From positions 124,001 to 188,000 of the forward strand of contig JBBQPZ010000005.1 in assembly GCA_038216655.1 (NCBI GenBank): a stretch of 64,000 nt of DNA, read 5' to 3'. Below are positions 42,542 to 51,954 of the stretch, in pieces. The stretch is from JAFDWR01 sp038216655. GTDB lineage: Bacteria > Armatimonadota > Fimbriimonadia > Fimbriimonadales > Fimbriimonadaceae. The notes beneath the pieces are model-generated. The model did not search any database, was not told where the DNA came from, and was given only the letters and a program-made list of their open reading frames with translations. A program made the translations under genes and the position numbers. Numbering within the stretch: position 1 is the stretch's first letter; each line of letters starts with the position of its first letter.

Positions 42542-45094
42542 ATGCGAGTCAAACTTCCGTCGGCCGTCGCGCTGGTCATTGTTTCGAGCTTCTTCCACCT
42601 GGCGCTCGGTCTACCGGTGGCCCATCGGGAGGAGCTTGCGATCCAAACCGCGAATCCTCGATTTTCGTTCCTCTACGGGGGGCGGGAGTCGGACGGGTTG
42701 CTTAGTTCTTGGAAGCATAAGATCGGGGCGAAGGATCTTGATTTACAGCGCAGCCAAGTCGTTGTCACTTACGAGGACCCGGCAAGCCAACTCCAAGTCC
42801 GTTGCGTGGCGATCAAGTACAAGGATTTCCCGGCGGTCGAGTGGACGGTGTATCTCAAGAACCTCGGGACGCACGAGTCTCCGATGGTCGAGAACCTGAG
42901 GGGGCTGGACTGGAAGACGGAAAGGTCCGGAAACGACGAGTTTCTTCTGCACCACAACGTCGGCTCGCCGGGTGACGGAACGGACTACAATCCCCTTGAG
43001 ACCCCCTTACCGCCCAACGCCTCGAAGCGAATTTCCGCTGCGGGCGGGCGGCCGACGAACTCCGACCTCTCCTACTTCAACCTCGCCTCCGGCGACCATG
43101 GGACAATCGTCGTCGTTGGTTGGCCGGGGCAGTGGGAGGCGGACTTTACGCGGGACGCGGGGCGCGGCATCCGGGTTCGCGCGGGTCAGCAGTTGACGCA
43201 CTTCCGCTTGCATCCGGGGGAAGAGGTTCGAACGCCGCTGATCGTGCTCATGAACTGGCGAGGCGATTGGATCGACGGGCAGAACCAATGGCGTCGCTGG
43301 ATGATGGCCTACGGCATGCCCAAGCCGGGGGGCAAGCTACCCGCACCGATGATGCTCGCGAGCAGTGGGCGGGCGTACGGCGAGATGATCGGCGCGAACG
43401 AAGCAAACCAGATCATGCACATCGACCGGTACCTGGAGGAGGGGTTCAAGCTCGACTACTGGTGGATGGACGCCGGGTGGTACGTTCAGGATCAGGGCTG
43501 GCCTCAAGTTGGGACTTGGGAAGTGGATCGGAAGCGATTCCCGAACGGGTTCAAGCCGATCAGTGATCACGCCCATGCGCGCGGGGTGAAGACGCTCGTG
43601 TGGTTCGAGCCGGAGCGGGTCGCCCCGCACACGTGGTTGGCCGACAATCACCCGGAATGGCTTCTCAGCCCCTTGGGAGGCCTGGTCGTGCGGCGGTCGT
43701 CGCAGCTTGGCGGGGGAGAACCCTGCGTGGTGTTCAACGCGAGCCCGAATCCGATCCATTGGCAGCTCATTACCTGGGCGCCCAAGAGCCTGTCCTTTCA
43801 CCCCGGGCCGAAGGGGGAATACAGCGTGGTGCGCTACACGGCCTCTACGACGGGGAGTTACAAAATCGCCTCCGCCTTCACCGGCATCGACGAGAAGACG
43901 ACGACGGACGTGCATGTTCTGGTGAATGGACGGTCGGTGTTCGACTCGTTCATCGTGCTGAACGACCGAGGACGGCGCGCCTCGTTCGATCAGGTCGTGA
44001 GCCTTAGGTCGGGCGACACCTTGGACTTCGTCGTGGGCTACGGCAACGGCACCTATGTCTTCGACAGCACCGGGTTGAGCGCGGTCGTGACCGCGCCCGA
44101 CAGAACTGTCCACGACGCGGCGGTGGAGTATGGTCGCTGGAGCTACGGATATCTCAACCCGGGTGCCCAGCCAGACGCGGCGAGCTTCCGAGCTTACGAC
44201 GTCACGGGGCAGGGGGGAGCCGACAGCAGCCGACTGTTGGACATGGGCAATCCCAAGGCGACGAAGTGGCTGGTGGACCACGTTGACAAGATCCTCGTCG
44301 ACAACGGAATCGATTTGTATCGCCAGGATTTCAACATCGATCCGCTGGAATTCTGGCGCTCGAACGACGCACCAGATCGTCAGGGAATCACCGAGAACAG
44401 GCACATCGTGGGTTACCTCGCGTACTGGGACGAGCTTCGGCGGAGGCATCCGAACATGCTCATCGACTCGTGCGCTTCGGGCGGGCGGCGCAACGACCTC
44501 GAGACGATGCGGCGATCCGTTCCCTTGTGGCGGAGCGACTACGCCTACGAGCCGACCGGCCATCAGGGAATGACCTACGGAATCTCGATGTGGCTGCCTT
44601 ATCACGGCACCGCGACGGTTGCCGTCGAGAGTGCGCCCTACTACGGTGGCGGCGTGACCCCGGTGCATCCCTATGCGTTCTGGAGCAACACCGCCCCGAG
44701 CCTGGGGAGCGGGCTGGACATTCGTGAGAAGGGGCTGGACTATCCTGCCCTCCGGCATCTGTTCAACGCATGGCGCTCGATCGGGCGTTACTACTACGGC
44801 GACTATTACCCGCTGACCCCGTTCAGCCGTCAAGACGACGCATGGATGGCATGGGAGTACAACCGCGCCGGTGACGGGGTTGTGCAGGTGTTCCGGCGTC
44901 CGAAGTCTTCGGTGGAGACGATGTCGATCCGGCTGCGGGGTTTGGACCCGAAGGCCAGATATCGGGTGTCGGTGATCGACGGTCCGGCGCTGGACGGCGC
45001 GGAATGGAGTGGCAAGGATCTCATGGAAGCGGGTCTCCCCGTCAAGCTCGCGCAAAGCCCGGCGGCAGCGGTGATCAAGTACGTCCGCGAGTAA
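42542..45094 (+). CDS. GH36 alpha-galactosidase with inserted beta-sandwich domain
   Basis: 850 residues, signal peptide (residues 1-23). The N-terminal supersandwich is followed by a TIM barrel starting near residue 285 (YWWMDAGWY, DHAHARGVKTLVWFEPERV). The barrel is interrupted after HPEWLLSP by about 185 residues resembling a carbohydrate-binding beta-sandwich (SFHPGPKGEYSVVRYTAS, DVHVLVNG, GDTLDFVVGYGNGTYVFDST), then resumes at LLDMGNPKATKWL. Nucleophile D596 (YRQDFN) and acid/base D666 (WRSDYAYEP) are present. It cleaves alpha-galactosides outside the cytoplasm. The GH78 gene follows 19 bases after the stop. Confidence 0.88.
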   Translation: MRVKLPSAVALVIVSSFFHLALGLPVAHREELAIQTANPRFSFLYGGRESDGLLSSWKHKIGAKDLDLQRSQVVVTYEDPASQLQVRCVAIKYKDFPAVEWTVYLKNLGTHESPMVENLRGLDWKTERSGNDEFLLHHNVGSPGDGTDYNPLETPLPPNASKRISAAGGRPTNSDLSYFNLASGDHGTIVVVGWPGQWEADFTRDAGRGIRVRAGQQLTHFRLHPGEEVRTPLIVLMNWRGDWIDGQNQWRRWMMAYGMPKPGGKLPAPMMLASSGRAYGEMIGANEANQIMHIDRYLEEGFKLDYWWMDAGWYVQDQGWPQVGTWEVDRKRFPNGFKPISDHAHARGVKTLVWFEPERVAPHTWLADNHPEWLLSPLGGLVVRRSSQLGGGEPCVVFNASPNPIHWQLITWAPKSLSFHPGPKGEYSVVRYTASTTGSYKIASAFTGIDEKTTTDVHVLVNGRSVFDSFIVLNDRGRRASFDQVVSLRSGDTLDFVVGYGNGTYVFDSTGLSAVVTAPDRTVHDAAVEYGRWSYGYLNPGAQPDAASFRAYDVTGQGGADSSRLLDMGNPKATKWLVDHVDKILVDNGIDLYRQDFNIDPLEFWRSNDAPDRQGITENRHIVGYLAYWDELRRRHPNMLIDSCASGGRRNDLETMRRSVPLWRSDYAYEPTGHQGMTYGISMWLPYHGTATVAVESAPYYGGGVTPVHPYAFWSNTAPSLGSGLDIREKGLDYPALRHLFNAWRSIGRYYYGDYYPLTPFSRQDDAWMAWEYNRAGDGVVQVFRRPKSSVETMSIRLRGLDPKARYRVSVIDGPALDGAEWSGKDLMEAGLPVKLAQSPAAAVIKYVRE

Positions 45095-45112
45095 TTCGGA
45101 TAGAGTCAGCGT

Positions 45113-47839
45113 ATGTGGCTTGGACCGTGTCTTGCGATTCTGTTGCTGCCGACGCTAACGGTGGCCCGGGGATCGTCTTCTTCTCAGATGACGGCCGAGG
45201 GCTTGCGGTGTGAGTTTCGGCGCGAGCCTTTGGGGGTTGATGCTGCGCATCCGCGTCTGAGTTGGGCACTTCAGGCTTCGCCTGGCACGCAGGACCAACG
45301 GCAGACCGCTTATCGCATCCTGGTCGCAAGCTCTGCGGCGCTCCTCGTCCGTAATCGTGGCGACCTGTGGGACAGCGGCACCATCGCGAGTTCAGTCCAG
45401 AACAACGTGCCCTACGCTGGGACGGCTCTCAAGTCCGGGCAAACGTGCTTCTGGAAGGTCCGGGTTTGGGATGGTGCCGGAAAGGCGACCTGGAGCCCGG
45501 CGGCGCGTTGGGAAATGGGGCTGCTGCACCCTTCAGACTGGATCGGACATTGGATCAACGACGGAAAGAAGAACGCTTCGTCCGATATCGAGTTCTATCG
45601 GAACGATCCAGCGCCGATGTTTCGCAAGGAGTTTGGCGTGGGAGGTCCGATCGCGCGGGCTCGACTCTACATCACGGGCTTGGGATACTACGAGGCTTCG
45701 CTGAATGGGGCGAGGGTCGGCGACCATGTTCTCGATCCCGGCTGGACGAAGTTCGACAAGCGGACTTTCTACAGCGTCTACGACGTCACCGGCGCTTTGA
45801 ACAAGGGCAAGAACTGTCTGGGCGTGATGCTCGGGAACGGATGGTACAACCCTCTTCCGTTGCGGCTGTTCGGCTCTTTCGACCTGCGCGACCACCTCGC
45901 GATCGGACGGCCGCGTCTGATCGCCCAGTTGCGGGTCGAGTATCGGGATGGGTCGGTCGAGACGATCGCCTCGGACCCGACTTGGAAGGTAGGCGAGGGG
46001 TCCATCCTGCGCAACAACATCTACCTCGGAGAAGTGTACGACGCCCGTAGAGAGCAACCGGGCTGGGATCGGGCGGGGTTCGACGACTCGCATTGGCAGA
46101 CTCCCGCGATTGCCAAGGAGAAGGTCGGCCCGCTCATCGCCCAGCCTCAACCGCCGATTCGGGTGACTTCGCAATGGAACGCGGTGAAGGTCACTGAGCC
46201 CAAGCCTGGCGTGTTCATCTACGACTGTGGGGTGAACTTCGCCGGCTGGGCTCGTTTGAAGATCGACGTCCCTCGCGGCACGGAGCTTCATCTCAGGTAC
46301 GGGGAGCTCCTGCATCCGGACGGCACGTTGAACCCGATGACGAGCGTCGCCGGACAGATTAAGGGAGGTCAGGGCGGCCCCGGGGCACCAACGATCGCGT
46401 GGCAGAGCGATACCGTGATCGCGCGGGGCGGGCCGGAGACTTACACGCCCCGATTCACGTGGCACGGATTCCGGTATGTCGAGGTCACCGGATTGCCGGC
46501 CGCGTTGCCACTCACCGCGGTGACCGCGATGCGGCTGAACGCCGACGTCGAGGATGCCGGGTCGTTTGAGTGTTCAAACCCGATGCTCAACAAGATCCAG
46601 ACGATGTGCCGGAGGACGTTCAAGTCGAACATCTTCAGTGTCCAGTCGGATTGTCCGCATCGCGAGCGGTTGGGCTACGGCGGGGACATCGTGGCCACCA
46701 GCGAGGCGCTGATGGGGAACTTCGACATGTCGGGGTTCTACGAGAAGGTGGTTCGGGACTGGTCCGATAGCGCTCTGCCTGACGGGATGTTCACCGACAC
46801 CGCGCCGTTCATGGGGATCCAGTACTGCGGCGTCATTTGGGCGATGGCGCACCCGCTCCTTATCGATCAATTGCACCGGTACTACGGCGATGGCCAGATC
46901 GGGGTGGAGGAATACGAAGCGGCGAAGCGATGGCTACTCCTGGTGGAGAAGCAGTACCCGGACGGGATCGTGAAGGAAGGATTGAGCGATCACGAGGCGC
47001 TCGCGCCTGCTCCCGCGCCGGAGATGGTGACGCCGCTGTACTACCAATGCGCCAAGCTCCTGGCTGCGGAAGCCGGGCGGCTCTCGCACAAGGACGATGA
47101 AGCACACTTCCTCGCTTTGGCTCAAATGATTCGCGCTGAGTATCAGGCGAAGTTCATTGACAAGGTGACGGGCAAGGTGGGTCCCGGAACCCAGTCGAGT
47201 CAGGCCTTTGCGCTTTATACCGGCATCGCGCCGGAGACGGCTCGCGCGAAGATTCTGGACTACCTCCTCAAGGACATCGAGAAGCACACCGGGCACCTCA
47301 CAACCGGCATTCTCGGCACGAAGTTCATGCTGGACGTGCTGTCTGGATCGGGCCACGCGGACGTCGCGTACCGGATCGCCACCCAATCCGATTTCCCCGG
47401 TTGGGGATGGATGTTGAAGAACGGGGCGACCACGTTGTGGGAGCACTGGGAGACCAGCGACAACACGTTTTCGCACAACCACCCGATGTTCGGCTCGGTG
47501 AGTCAGTGGATGATGAGTTGGCTCGGCGGGATTCAGCCCGACCCGGTGGCCGACGGGTTTGACGCGATTGTGATCCGTCCGCAGGTGCCCGAGGGGCTGG
47601 ACTGGGTGAAGTCGAGCTATCGGAGTATCCGCGGGAAGATCGTCAGCAACTGGAAGCGGCATGGCAACAATGTCGAATTCGAAATCGAGATTCCTGCGAA
47701 CTGTGGAGCCACCGTCGTGTTGCCAACCGCCCCATCGTCAGTGGTAACCGAAAATGGGAAGCTCTGGTCGCCGTCCCACCAAGCCGCTGGGAGCAAGATA
47801 GGGTCTGGGCATTACACATTTGTTGTACGTCCGCGGTAA
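45113..47839 (+). CDS. GH78 alpha-L-rhamnosidase
   Basis: 908 residues with a short leader. The start GLRCEFRREPLGVDAAHPRLSW is the fibronectin-like N-terminal domain; GYYEASLNGARVGDHVLDPGWT is the lectin-like domain; SVQSDCPHRERLGYGGD is the family active-site region with the catalytic Glu in ERLGYGG (most homologues have Trp for the Tyr). The C-terminal beta-domain (FEIEIPANCGATVVLP) is intact. It releases rhamnose from plant glycosides or pectin side chains, and is likely co-transcribed with the GH36 gene. Confidence 0.92.
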   Translation: MWLGPCLAILLLPTLTVARGSSSSQMTAEGLRCEFRREPLGVDAAHPRLSWALQASPGTQDQRQTAYRILVASSAALLVRNRGDLWDSGTIASSVQNNVPYAGTALKSGQTCFWKVRVWDGAGKATWSPAARWEMGLLHPSDWIGHWINDGKKNASSDIEFYRNDPAPMFRKEFGVGGPIARARLYITGLGYYEASLNGARVGDHVLDPGWTKFDKRTFYSVYDVTGALNKGKNCLGVMLGNGWYNPLPLRLFGSFDLRDHLAIGRPRLIAQLRVEYRDGSVETIASDPTWKVGEGSILRNNIYLGEVYDARREQPGWDRAGFDDSHWQTPAIAKEKVGPLIAQPQPPIRVTSQWNAVKVTEPKPGVFIYDCGVNFAGWARLKIDVPRGTELHLRYGELLHPDGTLNPMTSVAGQIKGGQGGPGAPTIAWQSDTVIARGGPETYTPRFTWHGFRYVEVTGLPAALPLTAVTAMRLNADVEDAGSFECSNPMLNKIQTMCRRTFKSNIFSVQSDCPHRERLGYGGDIVATSEALMGNFDMSGFYEKVVRDWSDSALPDGMFTDTAPFMGIQYCGVIWAMAHPLLIDQLHRYYGDGQIGVEEYEAAKRWLLLVEKQYPDGIVKEGLSDHEALAPAPAPEMVTPLYYQCAKLLAAEAGRLSHKDDEAHFLALAQMIRAEYQAKFIDKVTGKVGPGTQSSQAFALYTGIAPETARAKILDYLLKDIEKHTGHLTTGILGTKFMLDVLSGSGHADVAYRIATQSDFPGWGWMLKNGATTLWEHWETSDNTFSHNHPMFGSVSQWMMSWLGGIQPDPVADGFDAIVIRPQVPEGLDWVKSSYRSIRGKIVSNWKRHGNNVEFEIEIPANCGATVVLPTAPSSVVTENGKLWSPSHQAAGSKIGSGHYTFVVRPR

Positions 47840-47855
47840 ACGCGCCAAGAAGAGA

Positions 47856-48007
47856 TGGCACGGTCTGCTCGGGCGCTTGCGCCATCGAATGGTACGGGTA
47901 GAGCGTCGCCGACTGACCGCGAGGTTGTAATGCCACCCCATGGCCTTTCGGGTTATCTAGGGCCGCGACGAATCCAAATCGAGCGAACTCGGGCAGACCG
48001 TGCCACC
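47856..48007. repeat. Dispersed repeat family B, long copy
   Basis: TGGCACGGTCTGCTCGGGCG begins the unit and GGGCAGACCGTGCCACC ends it, matching the element at 27976-28129. It fills the gap between the convergent GH78 and S15 genes. Confidence 0.8.
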
Positions 48008-48032
48008 TCGCTCCCCTAGGAGGCGTTGAACT

Positions 48033-49907
48033 CTAGTTCAAGCCCAGGCTTCGCCTGAATCCGGCGGCACCGTCGACGACGGGCAGGGTGATCTTGGTGG
48101 CGTCCAGATCGATGGTCAATTGGGTGCCCGCTTTCGGCCAAAGAGTGAAGTCTCGATCGCTTGATAAGATCATCAGCGCGACGCGCTTCCCGGCCGGGAT
48201 GATCAGGTCGTCCGGTTCGAGATCGAAGGTCAGGGTCACGAACTTGCCTGGCTCAAGGGGCACCCCCGGCTCCATCGAATGGTAGTCGCCACCCGCCTTC
48301 AGCGACTTCCAATTCTGCGGGTCGGCCCAGCCCCGCGTGACGATGTTGGTGTTGCCGATCGGGCCGGCGGCCCAAGGAAGCTGAACCAGGTACACGGAGA
48401 GGTTTGCTGCGGGGGTGCTGGATGCGAGGCGGATCGTGACGCGAGCCACGCCGGAAAGATGGAGGGGCGTTTTCAGTTCAGCCGTAGCGTAGATCAGCCG
48501 GTTCGGGGAACTAGCGGTGCTGGCCAGGGTCGGTGCGTTGATCGCCACGTCGTCGGTGAGCGTTTCCTTCCCCTGACCGGGCGACTTTGCGACCACGAGG
48601 TTGCCCATCGTGTTGCCGCCAAGGACGGGATAGAACGTGACGGGCGCAGCGGCGGGATTCGGGTAGTCGGCATAGGGCGTAGGTTCGGTAACCCGTGGTC
48701 CCCCGGGGGCACGTTCGCGCATGATATACGCCTTCGGACCGTCTTCTACTCCGTTCTTCACATCGTAGAGAAAACGCGTGAACCACTTGTTCATGAGTTC
48801 GAAGGGGGGTTCCCCGCCGTGGCCGCCTTGATGGAAATATTGGATTAGCGGCACGCGGCCCTTGATCGCCTGGCTGATTCGGTAGGCATGCTCAGGGACG
48901 ACATTCCAGTCGTTGAAGCCGTGGGCCATAAGTACGGCGCACTTGATGTTGCCGGCAAAGCGGAGCAGGTCACGGTCGGCCCAGAACGCGTTGTAGTCGC
49001 CGGTGCGCCGATCCTGGTTCTTGGCGAACTCGCCGTCGCGGTAGAGCGCATTGCTCGTTGCGCGACCTGCGGGATTCCCGCTGTTGACGAAGTCGTAAAG
49101 GGCGTCGACGTCTTCGCCGAGGTACCCGCCGGGGCTGCGGACCAGACCATTCGAGCGATAGTAGTGGTAGTAGCTGGTATTCGGAGAGACCGGGATAATC
49201 GCTTCCAGACCTTTAACCCCGGTCGTAGCCGCGGCAATGGGGATCGTTCCGTTGTACGAGGTCCCGGTCATCCCGACTTTGCCGGTGCACCAGGTCGCCT
49301 TGATTTCGACTTGGCCATCGAGGGTGGTGAACCCTTTTGCTCGGCCGTTTAGCCAGTCGATGACCGCTTTCGGGGCGAGCCGCTCGGGAGCTCCACCCAC
49401 CGTCGGGCTACCTTCGGAGAGGCCGGTCCCCGGTGCTTCAGAGTGAACGACCGCGAAGCCACGGGGAACCCAGGTCGCGACGAAGTCGTTGGAGATGAAC
49501 TTACGGGTAGGGTTGAATCCGATGTTCGGGTGAAAGGTCCGCGAGGGAGGATCGGCGCCAAGCTCTTGCTGGACGTTCCAATTGATGTCCCCCGCGCCCG
49601 TGCCCGCGAAATAAGGCGAGGATTCGTAGATCACGGGGACGCGAAGGCCCTCGGTCGCAGTCTGCTTCTGACGGATCACGTCGACGTGGACGCGGTCGCG
49701 CTTGCCGTTGTGGTCGGAGTCGAATTCCGTTTCGACCCAGAGTTCCTCACGGATCCACTCGGATGAGGTCGAGAACTCGGGCACGACCTGCGCTTGGCCG
49801 CCGACAAACTTGGGAGCCGCCGACTGGAGCGCCCAAGCGGACGGGAGCAGGCTCAGAGCGATCAAGGAGCCGAAAAGGTAACGAGAGCGGAAGTTGACCC
49901 TAGACAC
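48033..49907 (-). CDS. Secreted Xaa-Pro dipeptidyl-peptidase (S15) family enzyme
   Basis: 624 residues with a signal peptide (RYLFGSLIALSLLPSAWALQ). ELWVETEFDSDHNGKRDRVHVDV opens the peptidase fold; the nucleophilic serine lies in GMTGTSYNG, and HGFNDWNVVPEHAYR and FHQGGHGG carry the catalytic Asp and His. The C-terminal half is the X-Pro beta-sandwich (LSGVARVTIRLASSTPAANL). It removes Xaa-Pro dipeptides from peptides. It is divergent from the Met-rich gene. Confidence 0.88.
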   Translation of the reverse strand: MSRVNFRSRYLFGSLIALSLLPSAWALQSAAPKFVGGQAQVVPEFSTSSEWIREELWVETEFDSDHNGKRDRVHVDVIRQKQTATEGLRVPVIYESSPYFAGTGAGDINWNVQQELGADPPSRTFHPNIGFNPTRKFISNDFVATWVPRGFAVVHSEAPGTGLSEGSPTVGGAPERLAPKAVIDWLNGRAKGFTTLDGQVEIKATWCTGKVGMTGTSYNGTIPIAAATTGVKGLEAIIPVSPNTSYYHYYRSNGLVRSPGGYLGEDVDALYDFVNSGNPAGRATSNALYRDGEFAKNQDRRTGDYNAFWADRDLLRFAGNIKCAVLMAHGFNDWNVVPEHAYRISQAIKGRVPLIQYFHQGGHGGEPPFELMNKWFTRFLYDVKNGVEDGPKAYIMRERAPGGPRVTEPTPYADYPNPAAAPVTFYPVLGGNTMGNLVVAKSPGQGKETLTDDVAINAPTLASTASSPNRLIYATAELKTPLHLSGVARVTIRLASSTPAANLSVYLVQLPWAAGPIGNTNIVTRGWADPQNWKSLKAGGDYHSMEPGVPLEPGKFVTLTFDLEPDDLIIPAGKRVALMILSSDRDFTLWPKAGTQLTIDLDATKITLPVVDGAAGFRRSLGLN

Positions 49908-50134
49908 GGTGGACTAATTATGCCCAATCGCCTCATGGCTGGTCACTTATCGCCTCTTCCTGCCCTGCTCAAAGGGCTGGAACCTTGCACCTCTGATGCA
50001 GTCCTAGAGGGTGGAAGCCCCGTGATGATACGCCACCTCTCAGACGGTGTAACGGATCATCGCGAAATCATGTCGCTTCCGAGGCTCCATTCCATAGCCC
50101 CGGAGAAGATCCCTTGGACTAAATCCGGAGAAAA

Positions 50135-51772
50135 ATGCAACTCACTTACCAAATCCGACTCTTGCTAGCCGCGGCGATCGGCCTCACGATCCCAAGCTTT
50201 GCCCAACAAACGGTGACCGCTGATCCCTACATGGCCGTGCTAAGAACTGACCTCAAGGCCGTCACGGTTGGTAAGGTAACGACCCTCGATTTCCTTGTGA
50301 TGCAATCGACGTCAATGGCCCCAATCTCTGGGCTTGGAATTACGGCAACGCTCTCGATGCCGACGATGGTCGGTATGACTCTGGAATCCCCGAAGGTGGC
50401 CCCGGGGGCCGGGGCTGGCCACTACAGTGTCAAGGTCACCTTCCCCCAGTCTGGAGACTATCGATTGGACTTGAACATCAAGTCAGCCGCCCCCAAACCG
50501 GCGATCTTGTCTTTCAAGATCACCGTTGGTGGCAAGGGTGGGGCGGGCGACATGAAAGGCATGGCGGGGATGGAAGCCAAGCCTCCGATGCCCGATATGA
50601 AAGACAAGCCTGGTATGGCCGCTATGTCGGGGATGCAGATGAAGGCATTTTATGGTGGCTGGTCGGCAAACCGCGAGGGCTCTGGCACTTCTTGGCAGCC
50701 TGACTCTTCCCCGATGTTCATGAAGATGCTCCCGAAGATAGGGGACTTCGAAGTGGCGGCCATGGGGACAATCCAGGCTGGCTACGTCGATGCGGGTGGA
50801 AAGCGCGGCGACAAGGGGCTGTTCAGCGATTCGATGGTAATGATCATGGCCCGCAAAGAGTTGGGCGGTGGAACCTTTGGCTTGCACTTCATGTCGTCGC
50901 TAGACCCCATCCTCAATGGCAAGCGGGGCGTCCCGAACCTATTTCAGAATTCGTTCGATGTCAACGGCGTCCCGGTCGGAGATCGGAAAGACCCGCATAA
51001 CACCTTCGCGGAAGTCGCGGCCAGCTATAGCCGCCCCCTTTCCAAGAACTGGTCGGGATTCCTCTACGGTGGCCCCGTCGGCGAGCCAGCCTTGGGCAAC
51101 GTTATGTACTACCACCGCCCGAGCGGCATGGAGGTACCTGAAGCGCCGATCAGCCACGACTGGTTCGATGGAACGCATATCAGCTTCGGCGTCGCCACCG
51201 TGGGGCTGGTCTATCAGGACAAGTGGAAGCTCGAGGGATCGACATTCAACGGCCACGACCCGGTGAACGTCTACGGCATTGGTCCCGTGGCTTTGAACTC
51301 GGCTTCCGGTCGCCTTAGCTATAACCCGACGCCTGACTGGTCGTTTAGCACCTCGTACGGATACATAAACTCGGACGTGAACGAACACCGCCTAACCGTG
51401 AGCGCGGCTTACAGCCGCACTCTCAGCCACGGCGACAAGTTTGCCGCAACCGCCTACTTCGGTCAGAACATCGTTCAAGGCTCCCCGAGGTCGAATGCCT
51501 GGGTGGTCGAAGCGACCTACTTTCACGTCAGAGACGCATTCTTCACTCGATTTGAACGCGTCGACAAGGACGGACTCGTCAATGTCCCACCCGGAACCTA
51601 TACGATTAACAAGCTAGTCTTCGGAGATGTCCACAACTTCTTGACAAAAGATCAACTCGTGTATGGGCTGGGAGCCTACGCTGGCGTTTACAGCTTCCCG
51701 AGTTCTCTCAACGCCTCCTACGGAAGCAGTCCGCTAACGTTTGGCGTGTTCTTGCGGATCCGTCCCAGCTAA
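50135..51772 (+). CDS. Signal peptide / YtkA-like domain / Met-rich linker / beta-barrel protein
   Basis: 545 residues. After a signal peptide (1-24), residues about 30-130 look like a FixH/YtkA-type beta-sandwich (AVTVGKVTTLDFLVM ... HYSVKVTFPQSGDYRLDLNI). A Met-rich linker follows (MKGMAGMEAKPPMPDMKDK and MAAMSGMQM, about 145-175), resembling copper-binding stretches. The rest alternates polar and aromatic residues like an outer-membrane barrel, ending in a short aromatic-poor tail. A copper-related role is inferred from the Met-rich part. The ATG has GGAG upstream. The next gene is a Met-rich lipoprotein. Confidence 0.7.
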   Translation: MQLTYQIRLLLAAAIGLTIPSFAQQTVTADPYMAVLRTDLKAVTVGKVTTLDFLVMQSTSMAPISGLGITATLSMPTMVGMTLESPKVAPGAGAGHYSVKVTFPQSGDYRLDLNIKSAAPKPAILSFKITVGGKGGAGDMKGMAGMEAKPPMPDMKDKPGMAAMSGMQMKAFYGGWSANREGSGTSWQPDSSPMFMKMLPKIGDFEVAAMGTIQAGYVDAGGKRGDKGLFSDSMVMIMARKELGGGTFGLHFMSSLDPILNGKRGVPNLFQNSFDVNGVPVGDRKDPHNTFAEVAASYSRPLSKNWSGFLYGGPVGEPALGNVMYYHRPSGMEVPEAPISHDWFDGTHISFGVATVGLVYQDKWKLEGSTFNGHDPVNVYGIGPVALNSASGRLSYNPTPDWSFSTSYGYINSDVNEHRLTVSAAYSRTLSHGDKFAATAYFGQNIVQGSPRSNAWVVEATYFHVRDAFFTRFERVDKDGLVNVPPGTYTINKLVFGDVHNFLTKDQLVYGLGAYAGVYSFPSSLNASYGSSPLTFGVFLRIRPS

Positions 51773-51954
51773 GACTAAGCATACGGGCTGAATCGCGCAT
51801 TTCTAAGCTTTTCCGGACGGGTAAGTGAGGAGTACGGCTGCCGTCACGGGAATCAATGACGCGAAAATTGCCACGGTACGGTTGGTAGTCCGCCCCACAG
51901 AATGGAACGGTGGCGTAATGGGTTTCAATTGCTCGCGCCCCATAGGAGTTTGCG

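Noticed and set aside
43337..45055. 572-codon open frame antisense to the GH36 gene
   Set aside because: The plus strand here encodes a complete glycosidase with catalytic residues. The antisense frame is Arg/His/Pro-rich with no motifs, as expected from high GC at third positions.
49908..50134. Possible riboswitch or leader between the S15 and Met-rich genes
   Set aside because: Some short GC hairpins occur, but no known riboswitch core (cobalamin, TPP, SAM) could be matched by eye.
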